A stretch of 25,044 bases of DNA from Roseburia sp. AM59-24XD. GTDB lineage: Bacteria; Bacillota; Clostridia; Lachnospirales; Lachnospiraceae. The translations under genes were made by a program, and so were the position numbers. Location of the stretch: positions 1 through 25,044 of the forward strand of contig NZ_QUET01000038.1 in the NCBI RefSeq assembly GCF_003478445.1. The letters are read 5' to 3'. How positions within the stretch are numbered: position 1 is the stretch's first letter; the number at the start of each line of letters is the position of its first letter. Below the pieces are notes generated by a model. That model did no database searches, was not told the DNA's origin, and worked only from the letters and a program-made list of their open reading frames with translations. Positions 7,777 through 18,353 of this stretch are shown in pieces.

Positions 7777-10287
7777 TTATTTTTTAATTTTCATTGTTTT
7801 TTTGATGCCTGCTTTGCTGTTAAGCAGCTTCTTATATGCCTTCAGCTTCTTTGCCGGCACCTTGAAAACAGCCTTTTTGTGAATGCCCTTAAATGCATTC
7901 TTCCCAACGCTCTTTAATTTCTTGGATTTAATATCGACTGTCTTCAAATTCTTGCATCCGGCAAACGCATTTGCGCCGATTGTCGTAATGTTTGCACCAA
8001 TCGTAACCTTTTTCAACTTCTTATTGTTCTTAAATGCATTTTTGGCAATGGAGGTTACCTTGTAGGTAACGCCACTGACCTTCACGGTTGCAGGAACTGT
8101 AACAGTTGCCTTCTTATTGTTCAGTGGTGCTTTGTACTCAACCGTATTTGACTTAACATTGGAAATCTTGTAAGAAGCATTCTTGTCCTTGACAATATCT
8201 CCCTTCGCAACGGTGATCGATGACGGTGTCGGAACCTGTGCCGTCTGAACCGGTGCTTTCGTAGCAGCCGGAACTGTTGCTGTCGGCGCCAGTGCAGATG
8301 GATTTGGACTCTGCGTTGGCATTACAACATCATCTGACGGGTACGGAACCGGTGTTCTTCTCGGAGGAACCGGTAATGGGCTTACCTCTGGGAATGGTGC
8401 ATCGGATGCAAACAGCTCGATCTTTGTAAATACCGGTTTGTTTGATGCAGAAATCCACAGAATGCTCTTGCCCTGTAACAGATCCTCGTCAATGGAGAAG
8501 ATCTTTCCGCTCCAGCTTTCCTCTGCGCTGATATTTGTTTCCTTACCATTGGTGCAGTTTTCAAGAGCACCACTATTGGCAGCCTTCAGCTTCTCATTCG
8601 GATCATACAGCCCCTTCTCCGGAGGGAAATTCTCTTTAAACTCTGCGGATGCAAGCTGCAGTGCAGAGGAATCGATATCATTGTTCTCACAGGTAACTCT
8701 TACATATAAATGCTTGACATTCTTTAATGCCTCGGAATAAATGACTGCCCAGTATCCATAGCTGTTACAGTGATAATACCAGTCATTGGTTCCGTCATTT
8801 GAGAGTACGGTAAGTGCCGGCTCACAGTATGTCTCGTTGTCTCCACCGTTCTTTTTCCATTTTCCTTCCCAGGAATATACCGGTGTAAGCCCACTCTCAT
8901 CCTGCACTTCTGTATACAGCGGCTTTCCGGTATTGACCTTTGCTTTCCTGCCAATGCCCTGTGCGCCTGTCATGTCAAGAATTGCCTGAGCGACATCATC
9001 GTATGAAATGATATTTTTCTGACGGTTAAACCATCCGCCGTTATCCCAGAGTACAGGGATCATGCCTTTCTCCAGTGCATACTGTCCCATTTCGTAAATA
9101 TAGTTGGCAATTCCATCGGCTGCGGTTGTCTGAACGCCATACTCACCAATGATAACGCCATATCCCTGTTCGGTAAATTTACTCATCTTATCCAGTTCAG
9201 CATGCATTGCCTTAATATCTTCATCGGTACCCCAGTCGTAAAGACGCGCTGCGCCACCCTCAACCTGATGGTACTCGCTTCCACCACAGTAATTCCACGG
9301 TGTGTAGTAATGAACCGATACGCTGAGCTTGCTGACACCATTCTCCTTGATCGGATCGGTCGGCATTACAAAACGGTCATCGCAAGTTCTTTCGATGTTG
9401 GTGCTGTAGCCGGCGATCAGCAGATATCTCTTCTCATTGTTGCCACCGGACTTACGGACAATATTTACAAATTCCTGATTGATCTTGTTCATTGTCTCGT
9501 ACTGCTCATCAACGGTTAAGACACCTGTCTTGTTGTTGGTGTCGCGCTTTACCCAGTTGTCGTTGAGACGATCTCCGAGTTCCTCGTTCGCAGATTCGAA
9601 GATCAGACGGTCAGAATAATCTCTGTAGCGGTTGCTGACCTGCGTCCAGATCTGTCTGAAACGAGCCCATGCCTGCTTGCGGACAGACTCATCAGCATCA
9701 CCGAACTGTCCCCACCAGTCTCCGTCATAATGAATGTTTACGATCGCATACATGCCATCATTTAAACAATAATTAATGACCTGCTCCACTCTCTGAAGAT
9801 ATCCTTCGTTGATCGTGTATGTCATCTTATCCTCGGAAATATCCATAAGGTTAGACCAGGCTACCGGAATACGGACATTTCGAAAACCATACTGCTTCAG
9901 TGTATCTACGTTTTTCTGGGTCAATGCCAGATTGTTTGCAGATGTCTCACAATACTTTACATTTACCTTCGCTTTCTCTTCGTCAGACATCTTGCTGGTA
10001 TCGATCGCCTGATCCAGAGAGTTACCATAGTTCCAGCCAAGTCCCATTCTACTCATATAAGCGGCTGAATCCATATTGTCACGCATAATTCCATTGTCGC
10101 GTGTCACAAATCCGCTTGGCAGCGTTCGTTCTTCCCCAATGTTGTTTGGCGCTGCTGTTGCTGTTGCCGAAGCTTCCTCTGCATTGGCAGTCTTTTTCAC
10201 GGATGCAATACCGATTCCGCTCGCCGAACTTACCACCATTGCCAATGAAAGAACGGATGCCAATATCTGTTTTGTAAACTTCCTCAT
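7777..10287 (-). CDS. Secreted GH5 endoglucanase-type enzyme with LRR_5 (BspA-like) C-terminal domain
   Basis: An 836-residue secreted enzyme. Residues 1-36 form a signal peptide (MRKFTKQILASVLSLAMVV..., predicted cleavage after TANA). The GH5 barrel spans about 75-440: MGLGWNYGNSLD, YGFRNVRIPVAWSN, VNIHYDGDWW, acid/base Glu235 in FESANEE, SVHYYTPW, nucleophile Glu382 in IIGEYG, and a conserved VLWDNG. It resembles the GH5 endo-beta-glucanases (GH5_4-like), but subfamily and substrate are inferred. Residues 460-630 form a beta-rich, CBM-like module that I do not recognise. A Pro/Thr-rich linker (635-690) leads to a Lys-rich tail (700-836) with LRR_5 repeats such as SIAKNAFKNNKKLKKVTIGANI and TIGANAFAGCKNLKTVDI. 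The tail may hold the enzyme at the cell surface. AAGGAAGGA precedes the ATG. Confidence 0.9.
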   Translation of the reverse strand: MRKFTKQILASVLSLAMVVSSASGIGIASVKKTANAEEASATATAAPNNIGEERTLPSGFVTRDNGIMRDNMDSAAYMSRMGLGWNYGNSLDQAIDTSKMSDEEKAKVNVKYCETSANNLALTQKNVDTLKQYGFRNVRIPVAWSNLMDISEDKMTYTINEGYLQRVEQVINYCLNDGMYAIVNIHYDGDWWGQFGDADESVRKQAWARFRQIWTQVSNRYRDYSDRLIFESANEELGDRLNDNWVKRDTNNKTGVLTVDEQYETMNKINQEFVNIVRKSGGNNEKRYLLIAGYSTNIERTCDDRFVMPTDPIKENGVSKLSVSVHYYTPWNYCGGSEYHQVEGGAARLYDWGTDEDIKAMHAELDKMSKFTEQGYGVIIGEYGVQTTAADGIANYIYEMGQYALEKGMIPVLWDNGGWFNRQKNIISYDDVAQAILDMTGAQGIGRKAKVNTGKPLYTEVQDESGLTPVYSWEGKWKKNGGDNETYCEPALTVLSNDGTNDWYYHCNSYGYWAVIYSEALKNVKHLYVRVTCENNDIDSSALQLASAEFKENFPPEKGLYDPNEKLKAANSGALENCTNGKETNISAEESWSGKIFSIDEDLLQGKSILWISASNKPVFTKIELFASDAPFPEVSPLPVPPRRTPVPYPSDDVVMPTQSPNPSALAPTATVPAATKAPVQTAQVPTPSSITVAKGDIVKDKNASYKISNVKSNTVEYKAPLNNKKATVTVPATVKVSGVTYKVTSIAKNAFKNNKKLKKVTIGANITTIGANAFAGCKNLKTVDIKSKKLKSVGKNAFKGIHKKAVFKVPAKKLKAYKKLLNSKAGIKKTMKIKK

Positions 10288-10354
10288 CTCATCATTCCTT
10301 CCTTTTCGTTATAATAAATTTGCATATAGGCAATATGTATACACCTACACAGTA

Positions 10355-10383
10355 AGCTTATCATGTTTTTATGCATATTGCAA
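10355..10383 (-). promoter_or_regulatory. Candidate promoter of the GH5 gene
   Basis: TTGCAA (10383-10378) and TAAGCT (10360-10355) are 17 bases apart on the minus strand, giving a leader of about 60 bases. The -10 is poor. Downstream, at 10323-10337, lies a small dyad, CATAT-aggca-ATATG, which could be an operator. Both calls are tentative. Confidence 0.3.
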
Positions 10384-10420
10384 CAAAAGAGGCATCCTAT
10401 CCGCAGATAAAATACCTCTT
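10381..10420 (-). terminator. Intrinsic terminator downstream of rpoC
   Basis: On the minus strand AAGAGGTAT (10420-10412) pairs with ATGCCTCTT (10395-10387) with one G-T wobble, around a 16-base loop, followed by TTGTTG. It lies 24 bases after the rpoC stop and ends the rpoBC transcript before the GH5 gene. Confidence 0.7.
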
Positions 10421-10444
10421 AAAAATTCTTATATAATTGATCGA

Positions 10445-13400
10445 TTAGGCATCGATATCTCCATCATCCTCGGTGGACGTTGAATATACAAGCTCGCCAT
10501 CAGAAGATGCAAAATCCTTTGCAGGCTCTTCCTCTGCAGCGACCTCTTTCTCTTTTGCTTTCTCGCGCTTGTCGTCCTTCTTGTTCTCTTCCTCCGACTT
10601 AGCAGCCTTTTCTGCACGGATCTGTGCGATCTCGCGCTCTGCCTCTTCATCACAGTCGAGTTTCACGGAACGATATCTCTTCATACCGGTTCCTACCGGA
10701 ATCAGCTTACCAATGATAACATTCTCCTTCAGACCTACGAGAGGATCGATCTTGCCCTTGATCGCGGCATCGGTCAGAACCTTTGTGGTCTCCTGGAAGG
10801 ATGCTGCTGACATGAAGGAATTGGTTGCGAGTGCAGCCTTTGTGATACCAAGCATAACCTGACTTCCCTCCGGCGGCTCCTTGCCTTCCTTCGTCAGTTC
10901 TTCTACGGTATCCTCGTAGTCAAGTGCATCTACCATTACACCCGGCAGATAATCGGAATCTCCGTTGTTCTCGATACGGATCTTCTTGAGCATCTGGCGC
11001 ACGATAACCTCGATATGCTTATCGTTGATATCTACACCCTGCAGACGGTAAACCCTCTGTACCTCGCGGATCATGTAATCCTGCACGGCACGCACACCCT
11101 TGATCGCAAGGATATCGTGTGGATTTACACTACCCTCTGTCAGCTCATCACCGGCCTCAAGCTCCTGTCCCTCCAGAACCTTGATACGGGAACCGTATGG
11201 GATCAGATAAGCCTTGCTGTCACCGGTTTCTTTATTGGTTACGACAACCTCACGCTTCTTCTTAGTATCACGAACGCTTACAGTACCGCCGAACTCAGCG
11301 ATGATTGCAAGACCCTTAGGCTTACGTGCCTCGAAAAGCTCCTCGACACGAGGAAGACCCTGTGTGATATCATCACCGGCTACACCACCGGCATGGAATG
11401 TACGCATGGTAAGCTGTGTACCAGGCTCACCGATGGACTGAGCAGCGATAATACCGACAGCCTCACCAACCTGTACCGGCTCACCTGTTGCCATGTTAGC
11501 ACCATAACATTTTGCACAGACACCGATGTGAGACTTACATGTCAGGATTGTACGGATCTTGATCCGTGCCTTAGGACCGGCATCCATAACAGCCTTTGTT
11601 CTCACAATACGTGCTGCGCGCTTCGGTGTGATCATGTGGTTTGCCTTCACGATCAGTTCACCGTTATCATCATAAATATTCTCACAGGAGAATCTTCCTG
11701 TAATACGTTCTTCCAGAGACTCGATCAGCTCCTTGCCATCTGCAAACTCGCCAATCTCCATGCCCGGAATCTCGTCTCTTTCTGCACTACAGTCAACCTC
11801 ACGGATGGAAAGCTCCTGAGATACATCAACAAGTCGACGTGTCAGGTATCCGGAATCGGCTGTACGAAGCGCTGTATCGGACAGACCCTTACGAGCACCA
11901 TGCGCAGAAATGAAGTACTCCAGTACGTCAAGACCCTCACGGAAGTTAGACTTGATCGGGAGTTCAATCGTACGACCGGATGTATCCGCCATCAGTCCAC
12001 GCATACCGGCAAGCTGCTTGATCTGTGCCTGGGAACCACGGGCTCCGGAATCCGCCATCATAAAGATGTTGTTGTAACGATCCAGACCAGCCATCAGAGC
12101 CTTTGTCAGCTTATCATCGGCTGCGAACCATGTATTTACAACTGCCTTGTAACGCTCCTCCTCCGTCAGAAGACCACGGTGGAACTTACGTGTAATTGTC
12201 TCAACGGTCTTTTCTGCATCCGCAAGAATATCCTTCTTCGCTGCAGGCACGGTCATATCGGAAATAGATACTGTCATGGCTGCACGGTAGAATACTTGTA
12301 ACCTAATGCTTTAATATGATCCATTGTCTCGGCAGTTCCTGTTGCGCCGTGTACATCAATACATTTCTCAAGAATCTGCTTCAGCTGCTTCTTACCTACA
12401 TGGAAGTCTACCTCCAGTGTCAGGAAGTTGTCCGGATTGCTTCGATCTACAAAACCTAAATCCTGTGGAAGGATCTCATTGAAGATGAAACGTCCGAGTG
12501 TAGACTCAATGTTCTTGATCTCAACCTCTCCCTGCGCATTCACACCACTTCTGCGGACTGTGATGCGGGAATGAAGTGTTACAACACCATTCTCATAGGC
12601 TGTGATTGCCTCGTTAATAGACTTGAAAAACTTGCCCTCACCCTTAACACCCGGTCTTTCCTGTGTCAGATAGTAGATACCAAGCACCATATCCTGAGAA
12701 GGAACGGCAACCACACCACCATCAGACGGCTTTAACAGGTTGTTTGGAGAAAGAAGCAGGAAACGGCACTCTGCCTGCGCCTCAACGGACAACGGAAGAT
12801 GGACAGCCATCTGGTCACCATCGAAATCGGCATTGAACGCGGTACATACGAGTGGATGAAGCTTGATTGCCTTACCCTCAACAAGTGTAGGCTCAAATGC
12901 CTGAATACCAAGTCTGTGAAGTGTAGGGGCACGGTTTAACATAACCGGATGCTCACGGATAACCTCCTCGAGCACATCCCATACCTCCGGCTGAAGCTTT
13001 TCAACCATTTTCTTTGCCTGCTTAATGTTATGTGCAGTTCCGTCAGAAACAAGCTCTTTCATAACGAAAGGCTTAAACAGCTCGATCGCCATCTCCTTCG
13101 GAAGACCGCACTGATAAATCTTAAGCTCCGGACCTACAACGATAACGGAACGTCCGGAATAGTCAACACGCTTACCTAACAGGTTCTGACGGAAACGTCC
13201 CTGCTTACCCTTGAGCATGTCGGACAGTGATTTGAGAGGTCTGTTTCCGGGACCTGTAACAGGACGTCCACGACGACCGTTGTCGATCAGGGCATCTACT
13301 GCCTCCTGAAGCATTCTCTTCTCGTTGCGGACAATGATATCCGGAGCACCTAACTCGAGAAGTCTCTTCAGACGGTTATTTCTATTGATGATACGACGAT

Positions 13401-14196
13401 ACAGATCATTCATATCGGATGTTGCAAAACGTCCTCCGTCCAGCTGTACCATTGGACGAAGATCCGGTGGTATAACCGGGATAACTGTCAGGATCATCCA
13501 CTCAGGCTTATTTCCTGATCCACGGAATGCTTCGATTACTTCCAGTCTCTTGATGATACGCGCACGCTTCTGACCGGATGCATTCTTAAGCTCCTCCTTA
13601 AGTGTATTGGACTCTTCCTCGAGATCGATGCTCATCAGAAGCTCCATGATGGACTCTGCACCCATGCCTGCACGGAATGCATTGCCATAGTTCGCTCTGG
13701 CTTCCTGATACTCTGCCTCAGACAGGATCTGCTTCTGCTGCAGACCAATTCCGTCCTGAGCCTCGAGTACGATATATGACGCAAAGTAGAGTACCTTTTC
13801 AAGGTTCTTTGGAGATACATCGAGAATCAGACCCATACGGCTTGGGATTCCTTTAAAATACCAGATATGTGATACCGGCGCAGCAAGCTCGATGTGACCC
13901 ATACGCTCACGACGAACGCTTGCCTTTGTAACCTCTACGCCACAACGGTCGCAGACAACGCCTTTATAACGAATCTTTTTATATTTACCACAATGACACT
14001 CCCAGTCCTTGCTTGGTCCGAAGATCTTCTCACAGAACAGACCGTCCTTCTCAGGCTTTAATGTTCTGTAGTTAATTGTCTCCGGCTTCTTAACCTCACC
14101 CCGGGACCACTCTCTGATCTTTTCCGGAGAGGCAAGACCGATCTTGATTGCATCATATGTGATATGCTTTTCTTCCTTTACAGTACTATCTACCAT
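10445..14196 (-). CDS. rpoC: DNA-directed RNA polymerase beta' subunit (one gene, apparent -1 frameshift near 12285)
   Basis: The beta' subunit of RNA polymerase. With one base restored it is 1250 residues, normal for this family. Visible: first zinc site with cysteines at about 67, 69, 82 and 85 (CHCG...CDRCG); active-site NADFDGDQM at about 455-463, whose aspartates bind Mg; bridge-helix region MADSGARGS; and the second zinc site ending [13 protein letters not shown]. The C-terminus has a charged, acidic tail. The frame breaks after LGYKYST: one frame stops at 12274 and the next has an ATG at 12277 (ATGA overlap), but the second frame is open upstream as [10 protein letters not shown], and restoring one C (ACCCGTGCA) gives [12 protein letters not shown] place the start at 14196 because GGAGG lies five bases upstream; an ATG four codons earlier is less well placed. 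It follows rpoB by about 50 bases. Confidence 0.96.
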
Positions 14197-14246
14197 AGTA
14201 ACCTCCATTCTTCCACATCCAGGTTGTGTAAATCCGAAGTTTCGTC

Positions 14247-17200
14247 TTATAACAGATCCGGTTCCTCGGAAGCTTCAAAATCGCCAAAAATGTCGTCATT
14301 CTCAAGCTCTTCAGCAGTACCCTCTTTGAAACCTGCAGCCTCGAAGGACTCTCCGTTGCCAAATGCAAAGTTGGCATCGCCATCGATGAGCGGCTTGATA
14401 TCCTCATCACGATCCTCTTCAACGCTCTCTGTCATCGGTACTTCGTTACCGTCCTCATCCAGAACCGTAACATCAAGTGCAAGTGCCTGAAGCTCCTTAA
14501 GAAGTACCTTAAAGGACTCTGGAATACCAGGATCAGAGATGTTCTCTCCCTTGATGATCGCCTCGTATGTCTTCACACGACCAACGACATCATCGGACTT
14601 CACAGTCAGGATCTCCTGAAGTGTATATGCAGCACCATAAGCCTCAAGTGCCCAAACCTCCATCTCTCCGAAACGCTGACCACCGAACTGTGCTTTACCA
14701 CCGAGTGGCTGCTGTGTTACAAGAGAGTAAGGACCGGTAGAACGAGCATGGATCTTATCATCAACCAAATGGTGGAGCTTGAGGTAATGCATGAAGCCTA
14801 CCGTTACTTCGCCATCGAAATACTCACCTGTTCTACCATCGCGGAGACGAACCTTACCATCACGGCGGATCGGAACGCCCTTCCACTGCTGACGATATTC
14901 CTTGTTCTCAACCAGATAGTTCATAACCTCCGGATCAAGGACATCTTTATATTTATCTACGAAAGGCACAACGTCTGCCGGATACTCAACGCCATCCTCT
15001 GCAGCCTTTGCCTTTTCTGCCGCAAGCTCTTCCTGATCAAGCGGTGTATTGGCATAATCATTTGCCATCTCGAGTGTATCCATGATGTCGTGCTCATTTG
15101 CACCATCAAAGACAGGAGTTGCTACGTTAAATCCCAGGACCTTTGCAGCCAGACTCAGATGAATCTCCAGGACCTGACCGATGTTCATACGTGAAGGCAC
15201 ACCCAGAGGGTTCAACACGATATCCAAAGGACGACCGTTTGGAAGGAATGGCATATCCTCCACAGGAAGTACTCTGGAAACCACACCCTTGTTACCATGA
15301 CGTCCGGCCATCTTATCTCCAACCTGGATCTTACGCTTCTGTGCAATATAGATACGAACGTTCTCATTCACTCCCGGCGGAAGCTCATCGCCGTTCTCTC
15401 TGGTAAATACCTTGGCATCTACAACGATACCAAACTCACCATGAGGAACCTTGAGTGATGTATCACGAACTTCTCTTGCCTTCTCGCCGAAGATCGCACG
15501 AAGAAGTCTCTCCTCTGCCGTCAGCTCTGTCTCACCCTTCGGTGTAACCTTGCCGACCAGAATATCGTTGGCGCGAACCTCAGCACCGATACGGATGATA
15601 CCTCTCTCATCCAGATCCTTGAGTGCGTCATCACCAACGCCCGGAACATCACGGGTAATCTCCTCGGCACCAAGCTTTGTATCTCTTGCCTCGGCATTGT
15701 ACTCACTGATGTGTACGGATGTGTAAACATCCTCCTGAACCAGTCTCTCACTGAGAAGAACCGCATCCTCGTAGTTATAACCTTCCCATGTCATGAAACC
15801 GATGAGAGGGTTCTTACCAAGGGCGATCTCTCCACCGCAGGTAGAAGGACCGTCTGCGATAACCTGTCCTGCCTTGACCTCGTCACCCTTGTTGACTAAA
15901 GGTCTCTGGTTCATACTTGTTCCCTGGTTGCTTCGCTGGAACTTTGCTAATTTATAATTATGAACGGTTCCTGTTGTCTCCTTAATGATGATCTCATTGG
16001 AAGCGGAACGTTCAACCACACCATCTGCCTCTGCGATCACACAGTTACCGGAGTCGATCGCTGCCTTCATCTCCATACCTGTACCAACCGCAGGAGCCTC
16101 TGTTACAAGAAGCGGCACCGCCTGACGCTGCATGTTGGAACCCATCAGGGCACGGTTTGCATCATCGTTCTCAAGGAATGGGATCATGGCTGTTGCAACA
16201 GAGAATACCATCTTAGGAGATACGTCCATCAGATCGATATCCTTCTTCGGAAACTCGGATGTCTCCTCGCGGCGGCGACCGGATACGCTGTTACGTACAA
16301 AGTAGCCGTTCTCATCGAGTGCCTCATTCGCCTGTGCAACGGTATATTTATCCTCCTCGTCAGCAGACAGATAAACAACCTCATCTGTAACACGAGGATT
16401 TGCAGGATCTGCCTTGTCCACCTTACGGTAAGGAGCCTCGACAAAACCATACTCGTTAATACGTGCATAAGATGCCAGAGAGTTGATCAGACCAATGTTA
16501 GGTCCCTCAGGAGTCTCTACAGGACACATACGTCCATAATGAGAATAGTGGACATCTCGCACCTCGAATCCGGCACGGTCTCTGGACAGACCACCCGGCC
16601 CCAATGCGGAAAGACGACGCTTGTGAGTCAGCTCACTGAGCGGGTTATTCTGATCCATAAACTGTGACAGCTGGGAACTTCCGAAGAACTCCTTCACTGC
16701 TGCCGTAACCGGCTTAATATTGATCAGAGACTGTGCTGTGATAGAAGAAAGATCCTGGGTGGACATTCTCTCACGAACAACACGTTCCATACGTGACAGA
16801 CCGATACGGTACTGATTCTGAAGAAGCTCACCAACCGCACGGATACGACGGTTACCCAGGTGATCGATATCATCATCATTACCAATGCCATACTCAAGAT
16901 GGATATTGTAGTTGATGGAAGCAAAGATATCTTCTTTTGTGATATGCTTTGGAATCAACTCGGAGATATTGTACTGGATCTCCTCAATAATATCCTCTTC
17001 GGACTCGTTCTCATCGAGGATCTGCTTGAGCAATGGATAGTAAACATCCTCTGTCACACCGATGCTCTTCGGATCAACATCCGGCAGATAGTAACGCAGG
17101 TCAACCATCAGGTTGGAAAGAACCTTTGTTACATGCTCCTCATATTCTACCATCACATAAGGAACTGCAGCGTTCTGGAGCTGTACGGCAATCTCCTCTG

Positions 17201-18140
17201 TGATCAGTGTTCCTGCTTCCAGTTTCTCACCGGTTACAGTATCAACCGCATCCTCTGCCAGCTTACAGCCAACGATACGATTCTTAAAATGCAGCTTCTT
17301 GTTGAACTTGTATCTTCCGACCTTCGCCAGATCATATCTCTTCGGATCGAAGAACATACCGTTCAAAAGATTCTCTGCGCTGTCTACGGAAAGTGGCTCA
17401 CCCGGACGAAGCTTCTTGTAAAGCTCAAGCAAACCATCCTGATAATTCTCTGTAGTATCCTTCTCAATACTTGCAAGGATCTTTGGCTCCTCACCAAACA
17501 TCTCCTTAATCTCTGCGTTGGTGCCAAGACCAAGAGCACGCAGAAATACAGTGATCGGAACCTTTCTGTTTCTATCAACACGGACGAAGAAGACATCATT
17601 GGAATCCGTCTCATACTCCAGCCATGCACCACGATTTGGGATTACTGTAGAAGAGAATAACTCTTTACCGATCTTGTCATGTCCAATCGCATAGTAAATG
17701 CCCGGGGATCGTACCAACTGACTGACGATAACTCGCTCAGCACCGTTGATGATAAAGGTACCTGTCGCTGTCATCAGAGGCAATTCACCCATAAAGATTT
17801 CGTGTTCCTTGATTTCCTCAGTCTCTTTGTTGTGCAGACGAACCTTAACCTTTAAAGGTGCGGAATAAGTAGCATCCCTCTCCTTACACTGGTCAATATC
17901 GTACTTGCTCTCGTCTCTGCAAAGCTTGAAATCAACAAATTCCAGGCTGAGATGACCGCCAAAGTCAGAGATTGGGGAAATATCCCGAAATACTTCCTTC
18001 AGACCATCATCCAAAAACCACTGGTAAGAATTGGTCTGCACCTCAATGAGGTTTGGCATCTCCAGAACTTCTCCCTGATGGGCATAACTCATTCTCACAC
18101 CGTTGCCTACTTTTACCGGACGTATTCTGTTTTTCTCCAT
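14247..18140 (-). CDS. rpoB: DNA-directed RNA polymerase beta subunit
   Basis: A 1297-residue intact beta subunit, catalytic partner of beta'. The rifampicin-binding cluster is visible as [16 protein letters not shown] and [13 protein letters not shown] (about residues 488-517). The positions equivalent to E. coli Q513, D516, H526 and S531 (here Q493, D496, H506, S511) carry the wild-type residues, so rifampicin sensitivity at the target is expected. Further conserved blocks are [28 protein letters not shown] and, near the C-terminus, [24 protein letters not shown]. The extreme C-terminus is acidic. AAGGAG precedes the ATG. A near-consensus promoter lies about 120-150 bases upstream, so the rpoBC transcript starts here and not in an rplJL operon. 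Confidence 0.98.
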   Translation of the reverse strand: MEKNRIRPVKVGNGVRMSYAHQGEVLEMPNLIEVQTNSYQWFLDDGLKEVFRDISPISDFGGHLSLEFVDFKLCRDESKYDIDQCKERDATYSAPLKVKVRLHNKETEEIKEHEIFMGELPLMTATGTFIINGAERVIVSQLVRSPGIYYAIGHDKIGKELFSSTVIPNRGAWLEYETDSNDVFFVRVDRNRKVPITVFLRALGLGTNAEIKEMFGEEPKILASIEKDTTENYQDGLLELYKKLRPGEPLSVDSAENLLNGMFFDPKRYDLAKVGRYKFNKKLHFKNRIVGCKLAEDAVDTVTGEKLEAGTLITEEIAVQLQNAAVPYVMVEYEEHVTKVLSNLMVDLRYYLPDVDPKSIGVTEDVYYPLLKQILDENESEEDIIEEIQYNISELIPKHITKEDIFASINYNIHLEYGIGNDDDIDHLGNRRIRAVGELLQNQYRIGLSRMERVVRERMSTQDLSSITAQSLINIKPVTAAVKEFFGSSQLSQFMDQNNPLSELTHKRRLSALGPGGLSRDRAGFEVRDVHYSHYGRMCPVETPEGPNIGLINSLASYARINEYGFVEAPYRKVDKADPANPRVTDEVVYLSADEEDKYTVAQANEALDENGYFVRNSVSGRRREETSEFPKKDIDLMDVSPKMVFSVATAMIPFLENDDANRALMGSNMQRQAVPLLVTEAPAVGTGMEMKAAIDSGNCVIAEADGVVERSASNEIIIKETTGTVHNYKLAKFQRSNQGTSMNQRPLVNKGDEVKAGQVIADGPSTCGGEIALGKNPLIGFMTWEGYNYEDAVLLSERLVQEDVYTSVHISEYNAEARDTKLGAEEITRDVPGVGDDALKDLDERGIIRIGAEVRANDILVGKVTPKGETELTAEERLLRAIFGEKAREVRDTSLKVPHGEFGIVVDAKVFTRENGDELPPGVNENVRIYIAQKRKIQVGDKMAGRHGNKGVVSRVLPVEDMPFLPNGRPLDIVLNPLGVPSRMNIGQVLEIHLSLAAKVLGFNVATPVFDGANEHDIMDTLEMANDYANTPLDQEELAAEKAKAAEDGVEYPADVVPFVDKYKDVLDPEVMNYLVENKEYRQQWKGVPIRRDGKVRLRDGRTGEYFDGEVTVGFMHYLKLHHLVDDKIHARSTGPYSLVTQQPLGGKAQFGGQRFGEMEVWALEAYGAAYTLQEILTVKSDDVVGRVKTYEAIIKGENISDPGIPESFKVLLKELQALALDVTVLDEDGNEVPMTESVEEDRDEDIKPLIDGDANFAFGNGESFEAAGFKEGTAEELENDDIFGDFEASEEPDLL

Positions 18141-18179
18141 CGCCGTTTCACTCCTTAATTTTGTAGAGTATTTTGTGGC

Positions 18180-18208
18180 TTTTCAATCCTTAAAAACTAT
18201 GCTATAAT
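18180..18208 (+). promoter_or_regulatory. Candidate distal promoter toward the plus-strand GH3 gene
   Basis: TTTTCA (18180-18185) and a perfect TATAAT (18203-18208) are 17 bases apart on the plus strand. A transcript from here would have a leader of about 140 bases that crosses the rpoB promoter region in the antisense direction. The region is AT-rich, so chance matches are likely. Confidence 0.35.
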
Positions 18209-18259
18209 ATATTTTATACTAGTTTTAGTTTATAATCTGCCACAATAAGTGCATTTTCC

Positions 18260-18288
18260 ATCTTACCATCTAATTTGATGGTTGTCAA
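18260..18288 (-). promoter_or_regulatory. Promoter of rpoB-rpoC
   Basis: On the minus strand a perfect TTGACA (18288-18283) is followed after exactly 17 bases by TAAGAT (18265-18260), the best sigma-A-type promoter in the window. The expected leader to the rpoB ATG is about 110 bases. The spacer is almost entirely filled by the palindrome listed at 18265-18282. Confidence 0.75.
18265..18282. promoter_or_regulatory. Operator-like palindrome inside the rpoB promoter spacer
   Basis: ACCATC-TAATTT-GATGGT is a perfect six-base inverted repeat with a six-base centre, fitting exactly between the rpoB -35 and -10 hexamers. A bound repressor here would block rpoB initiation and could also affect the GH3 promoter next to it. 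It may be chance; no known regulator site is recognised. Confidence 0.4.
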
Positions 18289-18310
18289 GCATTTCTATTG
18301 ATTGAATTAT
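18282..18310 (+). promoter_or_regulatory. Candidate proximal promoter of the plus-strand GH3 gene, overlapping the rpoB -35
   Basis: TTGTCA (18282-18287) and AATTAT (18305-18310) are 17 bases apart on the plus strand, about 45 bases before the GH3 start. Its -35 covers the same bases as the rpoB -35 on the other strand, so the two promoters would be back to back. Confidence 0.45.
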
Positions 18311-18353
18311 TCTTTTCATAAATTTTATCACTTATAATAGGAAAGGAGACATT

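Noticed and set aside
11015..12301. Long plus-strand open frame opposite rpoC
   Set aside because: It is antisense to a highly conserved gene, rich in Cys, Thr and Leu, and resembles no protein family. It arises from the codon bias of rpoC; similar frames lie opposite ppdK and rpoB.
18333..18338. TATAAT just upstream of the plus-strand GH3 start
   Set aside because: It would place the transcript start within about ten bases of the ATG, after the ribosome binding site, and no -35 is present.
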